Source: Allopusillimonas ginsengisoli
GTDB lineage: Bacteria > Pseudomonadota > Gammaproteobacteria > Burkholderiales > Burkholderiaceae_B
DNA: 64,000 nt
NCBI GenBank assembly: GCA_005239165.1
Contig: RAPG01000012.1
Location: forward strand, 100,143 to 164,142
Reading direction: 5' to 3'
Shown here: positions 8,711 through 17,562 of the stretch, in pieces
Layout: every line of letters starts with the position of its first letter
How positions within the stretch are numbered: position 1 is the first letter of the stretch
Notes under the pieces: model-generated
The model's input: the letters and a program-made list of their open reading frames with translations, nothing else
Databases searched by the model: none
What the model was told of the DNA's origin: nothing
Made by a program: the position numbers and the translations under genes

Positions 8711-10384
8711 TCAATCGTTTGATGCCGCCTCTTCGATCTCACGCAACCTGTTGGGCAGCAGTTCGTCATGCTTGGCCAAAATAGGGTAGGCCGTGGCGTC
8801 GACCAGGCATGAGTTAATGGCTTTCACGTCGCGCAAGACATCAAGATAAAACGAGCCGATTTCGGCCTGATCTAGTTTTCCAGCCTTGATGTCTTGCAAA
8901 TGTTGCTCGGCGGCGCTCGCCTCAAGTTCGCGAAAATAGTCTTTTTCGTAAGCCAGAAAACGCGCACTCTTTATATCTTCTGCAACGAATAATGCCGCAG
9001 CCTGGCGCTGGTTACGGATCAGTCTGTCCAGCGTTTCGGTAAGCTGCTCGATCTGCGCGGGCGACAGCATCCAGCCTTTTTTTCTTAAGGTGGACGTGTG
9101 CCCCAGCAAGCCGTTTGTGGTGATGTTGGCGGCGTGCGCCATACTGGTTGAAAACGCCAGGATTTCGCCGAGCCTGCGATGGTCGTCGGTGTTCATGGAC
9201 TCTTGGTCTAGCGTCGCCAGATACGTGGTGATATGTCTGTCAAGAATATTGACGGCATTGTTTACATATCGGGCATGGGCGATACGGTGACGATTATCGC
9301 GTCGAAAGTCGGCGCGGGCCATGGCCAGCAGGCTTTGCAATAAGTCAGCGACACGCAGGGCCTCGCGTGAGGCATTACCCAACGCAATACCGGGCACTTC
9401 ATGTGCAGATTCATCAAGGTATTCGGGCCGCGACGGGTCGTTGGGGTCGGTGCGTTTTGGAAACATGCGGCGCAGCAGCTTGGCATAAGAGGGCAGCAGC
9501 GGCAGAAACACCAGCGAGACAACTATATTGAAAAGGGTATGGAAGTTTGCCACGGCACGAGCCGGGCTGTCGGTAATGAGATCCATAGCTAGCGGCAGCC
9601 ACGGCAACAGCAGCAGTGCCAGCAGACAGCCCGCTATGCGGGTGCCAAGATTACCCATTGGCAGTCGCTTAGATGCGGGGTCATCGCCGCCGGTTTCGAG
9701 TATGGGATTGATGGCCGTGCCAAGGTTGGCGCCGAGCACGAGTGCAATGGCCAGTGGGGGCTCAACCATGCCATGGCCTGCCAATGACATGATCATGACG
9801 ACGACAGCAACGCTTGAGTGCGAGGCCCAGGCGAGGATAGCCGACAGCAGCAGGGCAAGTATGGGCTGATCGGCCAGTGAGTGGAGCAGTGTGCCCAGCA
9901 TCTGCGAGTCTTGCAGCGGCGAAAACATCAATACGAGTTCATGCAGCGCAAGCAGGAGCAGACCCAGACCGATAAACACCCGGCCCAGGTCACGGCGCCG
10001 GCTGGGCTGATTGCGCCGGAACAGCCAGACACCAATCAGAATAAGTACGGGGGCAATCTCGGTAAAGTTGAACGAAAGCAGCTGTACGATAAGTGTCGTG
10101 CCCACGTTGGCGCCCAGCATGGCTGCCAGGCCAGGCGTGAGCGCCAGAAGGCCGCCAGCCGCGAAACTGCTGATCATCAGGCCGGTTGCCGTACTGCTCT
10201 GGATGGCAGCGGTGATGGCCATGCCTGTAAAAAATGAGCGTGTGCGTGTGCTTAGCGCACGGCCCATCCAGACGCGCAGCGCAGACCCGAAGGCCCTTTG
10301 CACGCCACTCTGGACCATGTGCACGCCCCACAGCAGTAGCGCGATGAAGCCACCAAAATTAAGAAGGGCGAAGAGTTCTTTCAT
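8711..10384 (-). CDS. Na/Pi cotransporter family protein with PhoU-like C-terminal domain
   Basis: Inner-membrane protein of 557 residues. The N-terminal half has the two inverted Na/Pi repeats with glutamine-serine motifs (AAIQSSTATGLM near residue 60 and SHSSVAVVVMIMSLAG near 200) typical of NptA/YjbB phosphate transporters, with many hydrophobic helices. From about residue 330 it is soluble and helical, like the PhoU domain found in YjbB-type proteins. The likely role is sodium-coupled phosphate movement, often export; direction cannot be read from the sequence. ATG at 10384 is preferred over the in-frame GTG/ATG 18 bases upstream because the conserved N-terminus MKELFALLNFGGF starts there. 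It lies 34 bases downstream of htpX on the same strand. Confidence 0.85.
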   Translation of the reverse strand: MKELFALLNFGGFIALLLWGVHMVQSGVQRAFGSALRVWMGRALSTRTRSFFTGMAITAAIQSSTATGLMISSFAAGGLLALTPGLAAMLGANVGTTLIVQLLSFNFTEIAPVLILIGVWLFRRNQPSRRRDLGRVFIGLGLLLLALHELVLMFSPLQDSQMLGTLLHSLADQPILALLLSAILAWASHSSVAVVVMIMSLAGHGMVEPPLAIALVLGANLGTAINPILETGGDDPASKRLPMGNLGTRIAGCLLALLLLPWLPLAMDLITDSPARAVANFHTLFNIVVSLVFLPLLPSYAKLLRRMFPKRTDPNDPSRPEYLDESAHEVPGIALGNASREALRVADLLQSLLAMARADFRRDNRHRIAHARYVNNAVNILDRHITTYLATLDQESMNTDDHRRLGEILAFSTSMAHAANITTNGLLGHTSTLRKKGWMLSPAQIEQLTETLDRLIRNQRQAAALFVAEDIKSARFLAYEKDYFRELEASAAEQHLQDIKAGKLDQAEIGSFYLDVLRDVKAINSCLVDATAYPILAKHDELLPNRLREIEEAASND

Positions 10385-10417
10385 TGCAAGATGATAAACC
10401 ACGCCTTACATGTAGCG

Positions 10418-11299
10418 TTAGACGCTTTGCGCTACCTGTAGCGCATGGATGCGGGCGGGTATGGGAGGGTGGGTGTTAAACAGTGCGGCAATCGCTGACC
10501 CGCCAGAAATGCCTGAGGCTTCGAAAGACTTGGGCAGGTCGCCTGACTGCAGGCCACCCAACCGTGCCAGGGCGTGGATCATGGGTTCGCGCGACCCCAG
10601 AAGACGCGCCGCACCTGCATCGGCCCGATACTCACGCTGTCGCGAGAACCACGCGACAATAATGGACGCAAGAACACCGAAGAGCAGTTCGCACGCAATG
10701 ACAGTGATGTAATAGCCCATGCCAACACCACGCTCTGTTTTGAAAATGGTCCGGTCGACAAAGTAGCCGACGACCCGGGCAAAGAACACGACAAATGTGT
10801 TGACCACGCCCTGGATGAGCGTGAGTGTAATCATGTCGCCATTGGCAACGTGTGCAACCTCATGACCCAGGACGGCAGAGACCTCTGCCTCGGTCATGCT
10901 TTCGAGCAGACCGGTGGATACAGCGACCAGCGCATTGTTGCGGTTGGCACCGGTGGCGAAGGCGTTGGGTGCGCCTTCATAGATGGCGACTTCGGGGTGA
11001 CCAATGCCTGCGCGGTCGGCGAGTTGGTGTACGGTGTCGACCAGCCATGCCTCGCGGGCGTTGGATGGGTGTTGTGGATCGATGACGCGCGCGCCCGTAG
11101 ATCGCTTGGCCATCCACTTGCTGATCAGCAAAGAGATGATGGAGCCTGTAAAGCCCAATATGGCTGAAAAAACCAGTAACTGGTTGAGGTCGAGCCCGTT
11201 GGCTGTGAGGAAGCGGCCAACGCCCAGAATGTTCATGGATGCGCTGAGCACCACCAGGACGGCAATGTTGGTTAGCAAGAACAGTGCAATGCGTTTCAT
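10418..11299 (-). CDS. htpX: Membrane-bound zinc metalloprotease HtpX
   Basis: M48-family protease in membrane-protein quality control, 293 residues, full length. Two N-terminal transmembrane segments (RIALFLLTNIAVLVVL and LLVFSAILGFTGSIISLLI) precede the catalytic HEVAHVANGD motif, followed by two further hydrophobic segments and the third zinc ligand region REYRADAGAARL. HtpX is a heat-shock gene in enteric bacteria; no heat-shock promoter could be identified here with confidence. It is divergent from the DMT permease gene. Confidence 0.95.
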   Translation of the reverse strand: MKRIALFLLTNIAVLVVLSASMNILGVGRFLTANGLDLNQLLVFSAILGFTGSIISLLISKWMAKRSTGARVIDPQHPSNAREAWLVDTVHQLADRAGIGHPEVAIYEGAPNAFATGANRNNALVAVSTGLLESMTEAEVSAVLGHEVAHVANGDMITLTLIQGVVNTFVVFFARVVGYFVDRTIFKTERGVGMGYYITVIACELLFGVLASIIVAWFSRQREYRADAGAARLLGSREPMIHALARLGGLQSGDLPKSFEASGISGGSAIAALFNTHPPIPARIHALQVAQSV

Positions 11300-11479
11300 A
11301 AGGGTCAGATTCTAAAATAAGAGCTTGTACTTGGAGTGTTGAGATGGTTGCAGGCATGACAGGCACGCCTTGTTGCTATACGGAGGCGAGCGCGCAATTT
11401 TAAAGCAATGCGGCTGGTTGAGAGCGTCTAAAAGAGTATAGTAACGGCTTCATTCTGATTTCCGATCTGGTTGGTCGCC

Positions 11480-12700
11480 ATGCAGTCGTTGTGGATGTTA
11501 CTGGCAAGTGCCATGTTTGCGGGCATGGGGGCCTGTGTAAAAGTTGCCGCTGATTACGGCGCTTCGCTGCCGCACGTCATTCTGTTTCGCGGAATACCCT
11601 CTGTTCTGCTAATTCTGTTCTGGACAACCTCAACCCGTCGCAGCCTTGTGCCCTCAAGCTGGAAGCTGCACCTCTGGCGTAATGTGGCAGGTATCTCGTC
11701 GATGTGGATGGGGTTTTTTGCCATCTCCCATCTTCCTCTGTCTACTGCCATCAGTCTGAACTACACGGCGCCACTGTTTATCGCAGGCTGGATGCTGGTG
11801 TGGGGCGGTTCGCAGCGTGACCCGGTGCGCATTCTCGCCGTTACGCTGGGCTTTGTGGGGGTGCTCGCCGTGCTGCGGCCAAGCCTGGAGCGGGACAACT
11901 TCCTGGCTGCGCTGAGCGGTCTGGGCGCGGGCGCGCTCGGTGCCGTGGCCATGATGCAGATTCGTCAACTGGGTCGCGTTGGCGAACCTATATGGCGTAC
12001 TGTTTTCATTTTTTCATGTTGTGTCTGCATTACGGGTGCTTCGGGTGTGGCCATCGAAGGCTGGCAACCCATGAGCCTGTATGGCTGGCTGGCTCTTGTT
12101 GGGGTTGGTGTGCTGGGGCTGGTAGGGCAGTTGGCCATGACGCGTGCATTTGGCCTGGGTTCGGCCCTGCTCACAGCAGCACTGCAGTACACCACCATTA
12201 TTTTTGCCGCGATGCTGGGCATTGTTTTCTGGGGTACCTACCCAGATATTATTGCATGGGCTGGCATGGCTTTAATCATTGCCTCGGGCTTGATGTCAAT
12301 CTGGCGCACTTACAGTGAAGACCGCGTCATACGCGGCGAAACAATTACCCAAAGTGGCGCGAAGACATCACGCCGACTGAGGTGGCGCCAGAAAACCTCC
12401 CAAAAGCAGAAGCCTCTTGAGCAGCCCGCGACCAATTCGCTGCACCAGCAAGAGGATGCGCCCCACGCGCGTCCAGCGCCACAGCAAGAACGTGCCGGCC
12501 ATGAAGAGGCGCAGTCTGCCGTCGGGGGATCAGCCCAGGCCTTGGCCGGACGGGGCAGTGAGCATCAGTCGAATCATGCCGGTGCCGAACGTGCCGGGGC
12601 AGGCCTTCCGGGCTACGACACAACGTCAGCCGGCCTGGCCGGAAATGGGTCTGAAAACCGTGTCGCAGAGCAGCCCGCAGGTGCTGCTACAACCAGATAG
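11480..12700 (+). CDS. EamA/DMT-family permease with anomalous C-terminal tail
   Basis: About 290 residues form a typical drug/metabolite transporter with roughly ten hydrophobic segments and two EamA repeats, starting MQSLWMLLASAMFAGMGACVKV. Substrate is unknown. Family members usually end at about 290-310 residues, but here the frame continues about 115 codons in a polar, Q/E/A/G-rich tail with no transmembrane segment. The opposite strand of the tail reads as a leucine-rich membrane-like peptide, so the extension may be read-through into antisense or degenerate DNA after loss of the original stop. A TTG three codons upstream (11471) is an alternative start. Confidence 0.8.
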   Translation: MQSLWMLLASAMFAGMGACVKVAADYGASLPHVILFRGIPSVLLILFWTTSTRRSLVPSSWKLHLWRNVAGISSMWMGFFAISHLPLSTAISLNYTAPLFIAGWMLVWGGSQRDPVRILAVTLGFVGVLAVLRPSLERDNFLAALSGLGAGALGAVAMMQIRQLGRVGEPIWRTVFIFSCCVCITGASGVAIEGWQPMSLYGWLALVGVGVLGLVGQLAMTRAFGLGSALLTAALQYTTIIFAAMLGIVFWGTYPDIIAWAGMALIIASGLMSIWRTYSEDRVIRGETITQSGAKTSRRLRWRQKTSQKQKPLEQPATNSLHQQEDAPHARPAPQQERAGHEEAQSAVGGSAQALAGRGSEHQSNHAGAERAGAGLPGYDTTSAGLAGNGSENRVAEQPAGAATTR

Positions 12701-12734
12701 CACACTGACCAAGCGGCCGCTCGCACCGCATCAG

Positions 12735-12866
12735 GCTCTGGCCGTAGTCAACCACAACCGTGGCGGGCACCGACCGAAGCTCTGGCCGTAGTCAACCACA
12801 ACCATGGCCGGAACCGACCGAAACTCTGGCCGAAATCAACCGCAACCTTGGCCGGTCTCAGCCGCA
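12735..12866. repeat. 44-bp direct repeats between convergent genes
   Basis: Three consecutive 44-bp units start at 12735, 12779 and 12823. The first two differ at only a few positions, the third is more diverged, and a fourth degenerate piece runs to about 12895. The unit begins GCTCTGGCCGTAGTCAACC and ends ACCGACCGAA. The block fills the space between the DMT permease stop and the Rieske oxygenase stop. No terminator hairpin with a T-run was seen. Confidence 0.85.
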
Positions 12867-12890
12867 ACGTGGTTTGGTATCAACCGCAAT

Positions 12891-14042
12891 TCAGACAGCC
12901 GCGTCGCCCATCAACAGGCGGTACCATTCATGAAAATGCTGCATGCCGTCTTCCATGGGTGATTGATACGGGCCGGCTTCGCTTACGCCGCGCTGCATCA
13001 GTGCCCGGCGTCCAGCGTCCATGCGTTCGGCGATCTCGTCATCTTCGATGGCGGTTTCCATATAGGCCGCCCGGTGCGCTTCGACAAAGTCGCGTTCGAA
13101 AGCGGCAATGTCTTCCGGGTAATAAAATTCGACGACGTTGACGGTTTCCTGGGGGCTGACGGGGTGCAGCGTGGAAAGCACCACGACATGGGGGTAAATC
13201 TCGATCATGTGCGTAGGAAAATAAGTTACCCAAACCGCGCCGAAGTCAGGGGCATCGCCCTTGCGGTAATCCATGAGCCGCGTGTGCCAGTTGTGATAGG
13301 CGTCTGTACCTGCCTGGCCCAGAGCGTTGTGCACCCCAACACGTTGCAGGCTGTACCAGTCGGCGAACTCCCACTCGAGATCGTCGCAGGTAACAAAATT
13401 GCCCAGGCCCGGATGAAAAGGCCCTACATGATAGTCTTCAAGATAGACCTCAATAAATGTTTTCCAGTTGTACTGGCAGTGATGCAGCTCGACGTGGTCG
13501 AGCACATACTCAGAAAAGTCGAATTCAGGCCGCCCGAACAGCGCCGCCATGTCATGACCGGGGTCGCGCGGGCCTTCAAACAGCAGTCCGTGGCAATTGC
13601 GCAGTGTAAACCGCTGCAGGTTCATGCAGGGGGTTTCAGGAAAGTGTGGTGCGCCGAGCAGTTGGCCTTCGTTGTTGTACGTCCAGCGATGGATGGGGCA
13701 AACGATGTTGCCGCCTGTGGCGCTCAGGTTACCGCTTGAGTGCCGTACGCCCGTTATGTCGCCCGCCTGCCCCCCGAGCATGATGGCCTGTCGGTGGCGG
13801 CATACGTTCGACATAAGCGAGACGCCCTGTGCGTTGCGCACCAATACACGGCCGGACTTTTCCTGGGGTAGAGTGCGCCAGTCACCCACTTCAGGGACAA
13901 ATTTTTCATGCCCTACGTATAATGCTGAATGATTGAAAATGCGTTCTTGCTCAAGGGCGAAAACGTCTTCATCGAAATAGCTCTGAACTGATAACTGGGT
14001 TTGCGCCAATGCGAAGTGCGCATTTCGACCCATGTCGGTCAT
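12891..14042 (-). CDS. Rieske non-heme iron ring-hydroxylating oxygenase, alpha subunit
   Basis: A 383-residue oxygenase large subunit. The N-terminal Rieske domain has the ligands CxH (NVCRHRQ) and CxxH (VCPIHRWTYN). The catalytic domain has the iron-binding EDYHVGPFHPG motif. It should oxidise an organic substrate with O2 and electrons from a reductase, but no ferredoxin, reductase or small subunit is adjacent. That fits stand-alone alpha3-type enzymes such as choline-monooxygenase-like or demethylase proteins; the substrate cannot be inferred. ATG at 14042 is preferred to the longer frame because GGCGGGGGTAACC supplies a ribosome site. It is divergent from xseB. Confidence 0.88.
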   Translation of the reverse strand: MTDMGRNAHFALAQTQLSVQSYFDEDVFALEQERIFNHSALYVGHEKFVPEVGDWRTLPQEKSGRVLVRNAQGVSLMSNVCRHRQAIMLGGQAGDITGVRHSSGNLSATGGNIVCPIHRWTYNNEGQLLGAPHFPETPCMNLQRFTLRNCHGLLFEGPRDPGHDMAALFGRPEFDFSEYVLDHVELHHCQYNWKTFIEVYLEDYHVGPFHPGLGNFVTCDDLEWEFADWYSLQRVGVHNALGQAGTDAYHNWHTRLMDYRKGDAPDFGAVWVTYFPTHMIEIYPHVVVLSTLHPVSPQETVNVVEFYYPEDIAAFERDFVEAHRAAYMETAIEDDEIAERMDAGRRALMQRGVSEAGPYQSPMEDGMQHFHEWYRLLMGDAAV

Positions 14043-14297
14043 GGTTACCCCCGCCGTAAAGATGCCAGGAAGAACGAAAACCTTCGGCGCAAATGTTCGA
14101 GACAGATTGGCCGTTGAAAATTTACATTGACCCACAAGTGTATCGTAATTTTTTCACGCGCCAGAGCACGAGCCAGGCCTTGTGCCAGCCCCGGCTGGCA
14201 CGACGTTGCGACGGGCTGCGCCGCATCTCGTACAATTCGGTCAGCACTTTTAAAAGCGCAGCGCTTGGTCGCACGCTTATTTTTCCGGATTCTATCC

Positions 14298-14573
14298 ATG
14301 AATGACACCACACCGGCACCCCTTGAGGGGGCAGAAGACACTCAGGCGGCACTGCCGCAAGATTTCGAAACGGCGCTCGCCCAGCTTGAGGCGCTTGTCG
14401 CCCAGATGGAAAATGGCAGCCTGCCTCTTGACCAGTCTCTTGCCGCCTATGAAAAAGGTGTCGAGCTGACTCGCATCTGCCAGCGTCGGCTTGATCAGGC
14501 CGAGCAGCAGGTTAAAGTTCTCCAAGAAAACCTCCTCCAGCCCTTTGCGGGTGCAGCGGGCGACGAAGGCTAG
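14298..14573 (+). CDS. xseB: Exodeoxyribonuclease VII small subunit
   Basis: Small subunit of the single-strand-specific exonuclease VII, 91 residues. The family core FETALAQLEALVAQMENGSL and the segment SLAAYEKGVELTRICQRRL are clear. The start is ATG at 14298; the longer in-frame extension lies in the divergent promoter region and is arginine-rich, unlike protein. It ends 2 bases before ispA, the usual xseB-ispA-dxs arrangement. The large subunit xseA is not in the window. Confidence 0.95.
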   Translation: MNDTTPAPLEGAEDTQAALPQDFETALAQLEALVAQMENGSLPLDQSLAAYEKGVELTRICQRRLDQAEQQVKVLQENLLQPFAGAAGDEG

Positions 14574-14575
14574 GC

Positions 14576-15490
14576 ATGGGACGTCAATCTATTGATTTTC
14601 CCGGATGGCTGGACGATCGCGTTCAGCACATAGAGTCTGTGCTCGATCAGTTTCTGCCGCCGGCGTCAGCGATCCCTGTGCACTTGCATGAAGCCATGCG
14701 TTACGCGGTGCTGGGTGGCGGCAAGCGTGTGCGGGCCGCTCTTGTGTATGCGGCGGGCGAGGCTTCGCTTCAGTCGGGCACAGCGGCATCTCCGCAAGCC
14801 ATCGCGCTGGATCATGCCGCGGCGGCGGTCGAGCTGGTCCATGCGTATTCGCTGATCCACGACGATCTGCCATGCATGGATGACGACGAGCTCAGGCGCG
14901 GACGGCCTACGGTTCATGTGCAGTTTGACGAAGCAACGGCAATGCTGGCCGGTGATGCTCTTCAGCCGCTCGCATTCGAGCTGGTTGGCCTAATGCCCAT
15001 TGCGCCTGCACTTATTGTTCAGGCCACTCAGTTGCTGGCGCGCTCTGCCGGCAGCCTCGGCATGGTTGGCGGGCAGGCCATTGACTGTTGCAGTGTTGGC
15101 CAGGCGCTGTCAGTCGAGCAGTTGCGCCAGATGCACAGCATGAAAACCGGTGCCATGCTTGAGGCCAGCGTATTGTTGGGTGGCATTGTGGCAGGTGCCG
15201 GTTCAGCCGCACGCCAGGGCCTCGAAACTTACGCGTCCGCAGTGGGGCTTGCCTTTCAGATTGTGGATGACATACTTGATGTGACCGCTGACACTGCCAC
15301 ATTGGGTAAAACAGCGGGCAAGGATGCCGCCGGCAACAAGCCCACCTATGTATCTATTCTGGGGCTTGACGGCTCCCGAGAGCTGCTCAAATCACTGCAC
15401 GGGCAAGCCCATGCGGCGTTATTGCCTCTGGGCCCTGCCGCTGAGCGTCTGGCCTGTATTGCCGACTATATCGTAGGGCGCGACCGCTAA
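14576..15490 (+). CDS. ispA: Farnesyl diphosphate synthase (polyprenyl synthetase)
   Basis: Makes geranyl and farnesyl diphosphate from IPP and DMAPP. At 304 residues it is full length. The first aspartate-rich motif is HDDLPCMDDDELRRGRP, with the two-residue insertion typical of bacterial FPP synthases, and the second is QIVDDILDVTAD. The GGGKRVR motif is at the N-terminus. It is coupled to xseB upstream and followed 73 bases later by dxs. Its product is the substrate for squalene synthesis by hpnCDE at 30-33.5 kb. Confidence 0.95.
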   Translation: MGRQSIDFPGWLDDRVQHIESVLDQFLPPASAIPVHLHEAMRYAVLGGGKRVRAALVYAAGEASLQSGTAASPQAIALDHAAAAVELVHAYSLIHDDLPCMDDDELRRGRPTVHVQFDEATAMLAGDALQPLAFELVGLMPIAPALIVQATQLLARSAGSLGMVGGQAIDCCSVGQALSVEQLRQMHSMKTGAMLEASVLLGGIVAGAGSAARQGLETYASAVGLAFQIVDDILDVTADTATLGKTAGKDAAGNKPTYVSILGLDGSRELLKSLHGQAHAALLPLGPAAERLACIADYIVGRDR

Positions 15491-15563
15491 CCCTGTTTCA
15501 ACGCGCCGCGCTTGCTGTTATCGTGAAGGCTTCGCGACGCCCTGACCACTAACAACGACCTGT

Positions 15564-17420
15564 ATGACCAACGTCTCGCTCGAAAATATCAACTCGCCGG
15601 CCGATCTGCGCACGCTCGACCGTAACGAGCTCAAAGAAATTGCGGTGCAGTTGCGCGAGTACGTACTGACTTCGGTTTCGAAGACAGGCGGCCATCTGTC
15701 GTCCAATTTGGGTACGGTAGAACTCACCATTGCGCTTCACAGCGTATTTGATACGCCCCATGACCGCATTGTGTGGGATGTAGGCCATCAGTCGTACCCT
15801 CACAAAATACTGACAGGGCGTCGTGATCGCATGTCTACGCTGCGCCTGAAAGACGGTATTTCGGGTTTTCCGCGACGCTGTGAGTCCGAATTTGATGCAT
15901 TTGGCACGGCGCATTCATCCACCTCCATCTCCGCCGTGCTTGGCATGGCCGTGGCATCGCGCAATGCCGGCATTCACCGCCAGCACATCGCTGTTATCGG
16001 TGATGGTGCCATGACAGCGGGCATGGCCTTTGAGGCGCTTAACAACGCTGGCGTCACGCCGGGCATCAATATGCTGGTGGTGCTCAATGACAATGATATG
16101 TCAATCTCGCCGCCTGTCGGTGCCCTGAACCGATACCTGGCCAAACTGCTTTCAGGCCAGTTTTACGCGACGGCCAAAAATGTGGGGCGTGCGGTTCTGT
16201 CGCATGTGCCGCCCATGCTCGAGCTCGCCCGCCGGTTTGAGGGGCATGCCAAGGGCCTTGTGTCGCCCGCAACGCTGTTCGAAGAGCTTGGTTTTAATTA
16301 CGTGGGGCCTATTGACGGCCATGACCTCGATGCACTGGTTCCCACGCTTGAAAATCTCAAGACGCTGGGTGGTTTGCAGTTTCTGCACGTAGTGACGCGC
16401 AAAGGCCAGGGCTACAAACTGGCCGAGGCCGACCCGGTGCTTTACCATGGCCCCGGCAAATTCGACCCCGACGTCGGCATTCAGAAGTCGACCAAGCCAG
16501 GCCGGGCTACCTTCACCCAGGTGTTCGGACGTTGGCTTTGCGACATGGCGGCCACCGATGAGCGGCTGGTGGGCATTACGCCGGCCATGCGCGAGGGTAG
16601 CGGGCTGGTCGAATTTGAACAGAAGTTTCCCAAACGTTATTTTGACGTCGGCATCGCCGAGCAGCATGCCATTACCTTTGCCGCCGGCCTGGCCTGTGAG
16701 GGCCTGAAGCCAGTGGTGGCCATCTATTCGACGTTTCTGCAGCGTGGCTATGATCAGCTTATTCACGATGTTGCGCTGCAAAATCTCGATGTCACCTTTG
16801 CGCTTGATCGCGCGGGCATCGTCGGCGCTGACGGCGCAACACACGCGGGTAACTATGACATCGCCTATTTGCGCTGCGTTCCAAATATGGTTGTGGCGAC
16901 ACCTTCCGACGAAAATGAGGCCAGGCTGTTGCTGAGCACGTGCTACCGTCATCCTGGCCCGGCCTCTGTGCGATACCCGCGTGGTGCTGGTGTGGGTGCC
17001 GAAGTTGATATGGGGCTTGAAGGCGTTGAAATTGGAAAGGCCGTAGTGCGGCGCCAGGGCAAAGGTACGGCGATTCTGGCCTTTGGCACCTTGCTTGCTG
17101 CGGCACTTGACGCTGGCGAGCGCCTGGATGCCACGGTGGTCGACATGCGTTTCGTTAAGCCGCTTGACGAAACGCTGTTGTCTCAGCTTGCCCAGACACA
17201 CCAGCAGTTTGTCACGGTTGAAGAGGCTGCCATAATGGGTGGCGGAGGCAGCGCGGTGCTCGAGTATTTCAGTGCGCAAGGGCAGGCCATACCGGTGCTA
17301 ATGCTGGGCTTGCCAGACCTTTTCGTCGATCATGGCGATCAGGCAACCATACTTGCCGAGCTCGGTCTTGATGCCGATGGCATTGAGCGCGCCATTCGCG
17401 CTCGGTTTCATGTGTCATGA
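15564..17420 (+). CDS. dxs: 1-deoxy-D-xylulose-5-phosphate synthase
   Basis: Thiamine-diphosphate enzyme that condenses pyruvate and glyceraldehyde 3-phosphate, the first step of the MEP isoprenoid pathway; the product also feeds ThiG and vitamin B6 synthesis. The protein has 618 residues, normal length. The TPP motif is GDGAMTAGMAFEALNNAG through VVLNDNDMSI, and the transketolase central domain has FDVGIAEQHAITFAAG. The start at 15564 gives MTNVSLENINSPADLR, as expected. It is last in the xseB-ispA-dxs group. Confidence 0.97.
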   Translation: MTNVSLENINSPADLRTLDRNELKEIAVQLREYVLTSVSKTGGHLSSNLGTVELTIALHSVFDTPHDRIVWDVGHQSYPHKILTGRRDRMSTLRLKDGISGFPRRCESEFDAFGTAHSSTSISAVLGMAVASRNAGIHRQHIAVIGDGAMTAGMAFEALNNAGVTPGINMLVVLNDNDMSISPPVGALNRYLAKLLSGQFYATAKNVGRAVLSHVPPMLELARRFEGHAKGLVSPATLFEELGFNYVGPIDGHDLDALVPTLENLKTLGGLQFLHVVTRKGQGYKLAEADPVLYHGPGKFDPDVGIQKSTKPGRATFTQVFGRWLCDMAATDERLVGITPAMREGSGLVEFEQKFPKRYFDVGIAEQHAITFAAGLACEGLKPVVAIYSTFLQRGYDQLIHDVALQNLDVTFALDRAGIVGADGATHAGNYDIAYLRCVPNMVVATPSDENEARLLLSTCYRHPGPASVRYPRGAGVGAEVDMGLEGVEIGKAVVRRQGKGTAILAFGTLLAAALDAGERLDATVVDMRFVKPLDETLLSQLAQTHQQFVTVEEAAIMGGGGSAVLEYFSAQGQAIPVLMLGLPDLFVDHGDQATILAELGLDADGIERAIRARFHVS

Positions 17421-17453
17421 TTCTTTTTTCGACAGACGATAAACTATAGCGAT

Positions 17454-17469
17454 GATCCCTTTAGGGGTC
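17454..17469 (+). terminator. Possible weak hairpin after dxs
   Basis: GATCCC-TTTA-GGGGTC forms a six-pair stem with a four-base loop, 34 bases after the dxs stop. There is no T-run after it, so a rho-independent terminator is doubtful. Confidence 0.3.
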
Positions 17470-17474
17470 TAGGG

Positions 17475-17500
17475 TTATGCGGTGCAGTCGTAACGCATAA
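17475..17500. promoter_or_regulatory. Inverted repeat upstream of folE2
   Basis: TTATGCG and CGCATAA are separated by 12 bases, about 60 bases before the folE2 start. It could be an operator or a hairpin. FolE2 genes are often under Zur control in other bacteria, but the sequence is not a convincing Zur box. Confidence 0.3.
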
Positions 17501-17562
17501 TTTACTGTTTTCAAATTTAAAGCGGCGAGCAGTTGTGCCAGCGCGCCATACAGGTTGTTGTT

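Noticed and set aside
16152..17279. 375-codon minus-strand frame opposite dxs
   Set aside because: Antisense shadow of a strongly conserved gene in GC-rich codons, without a ribosome site or recognisable protein.
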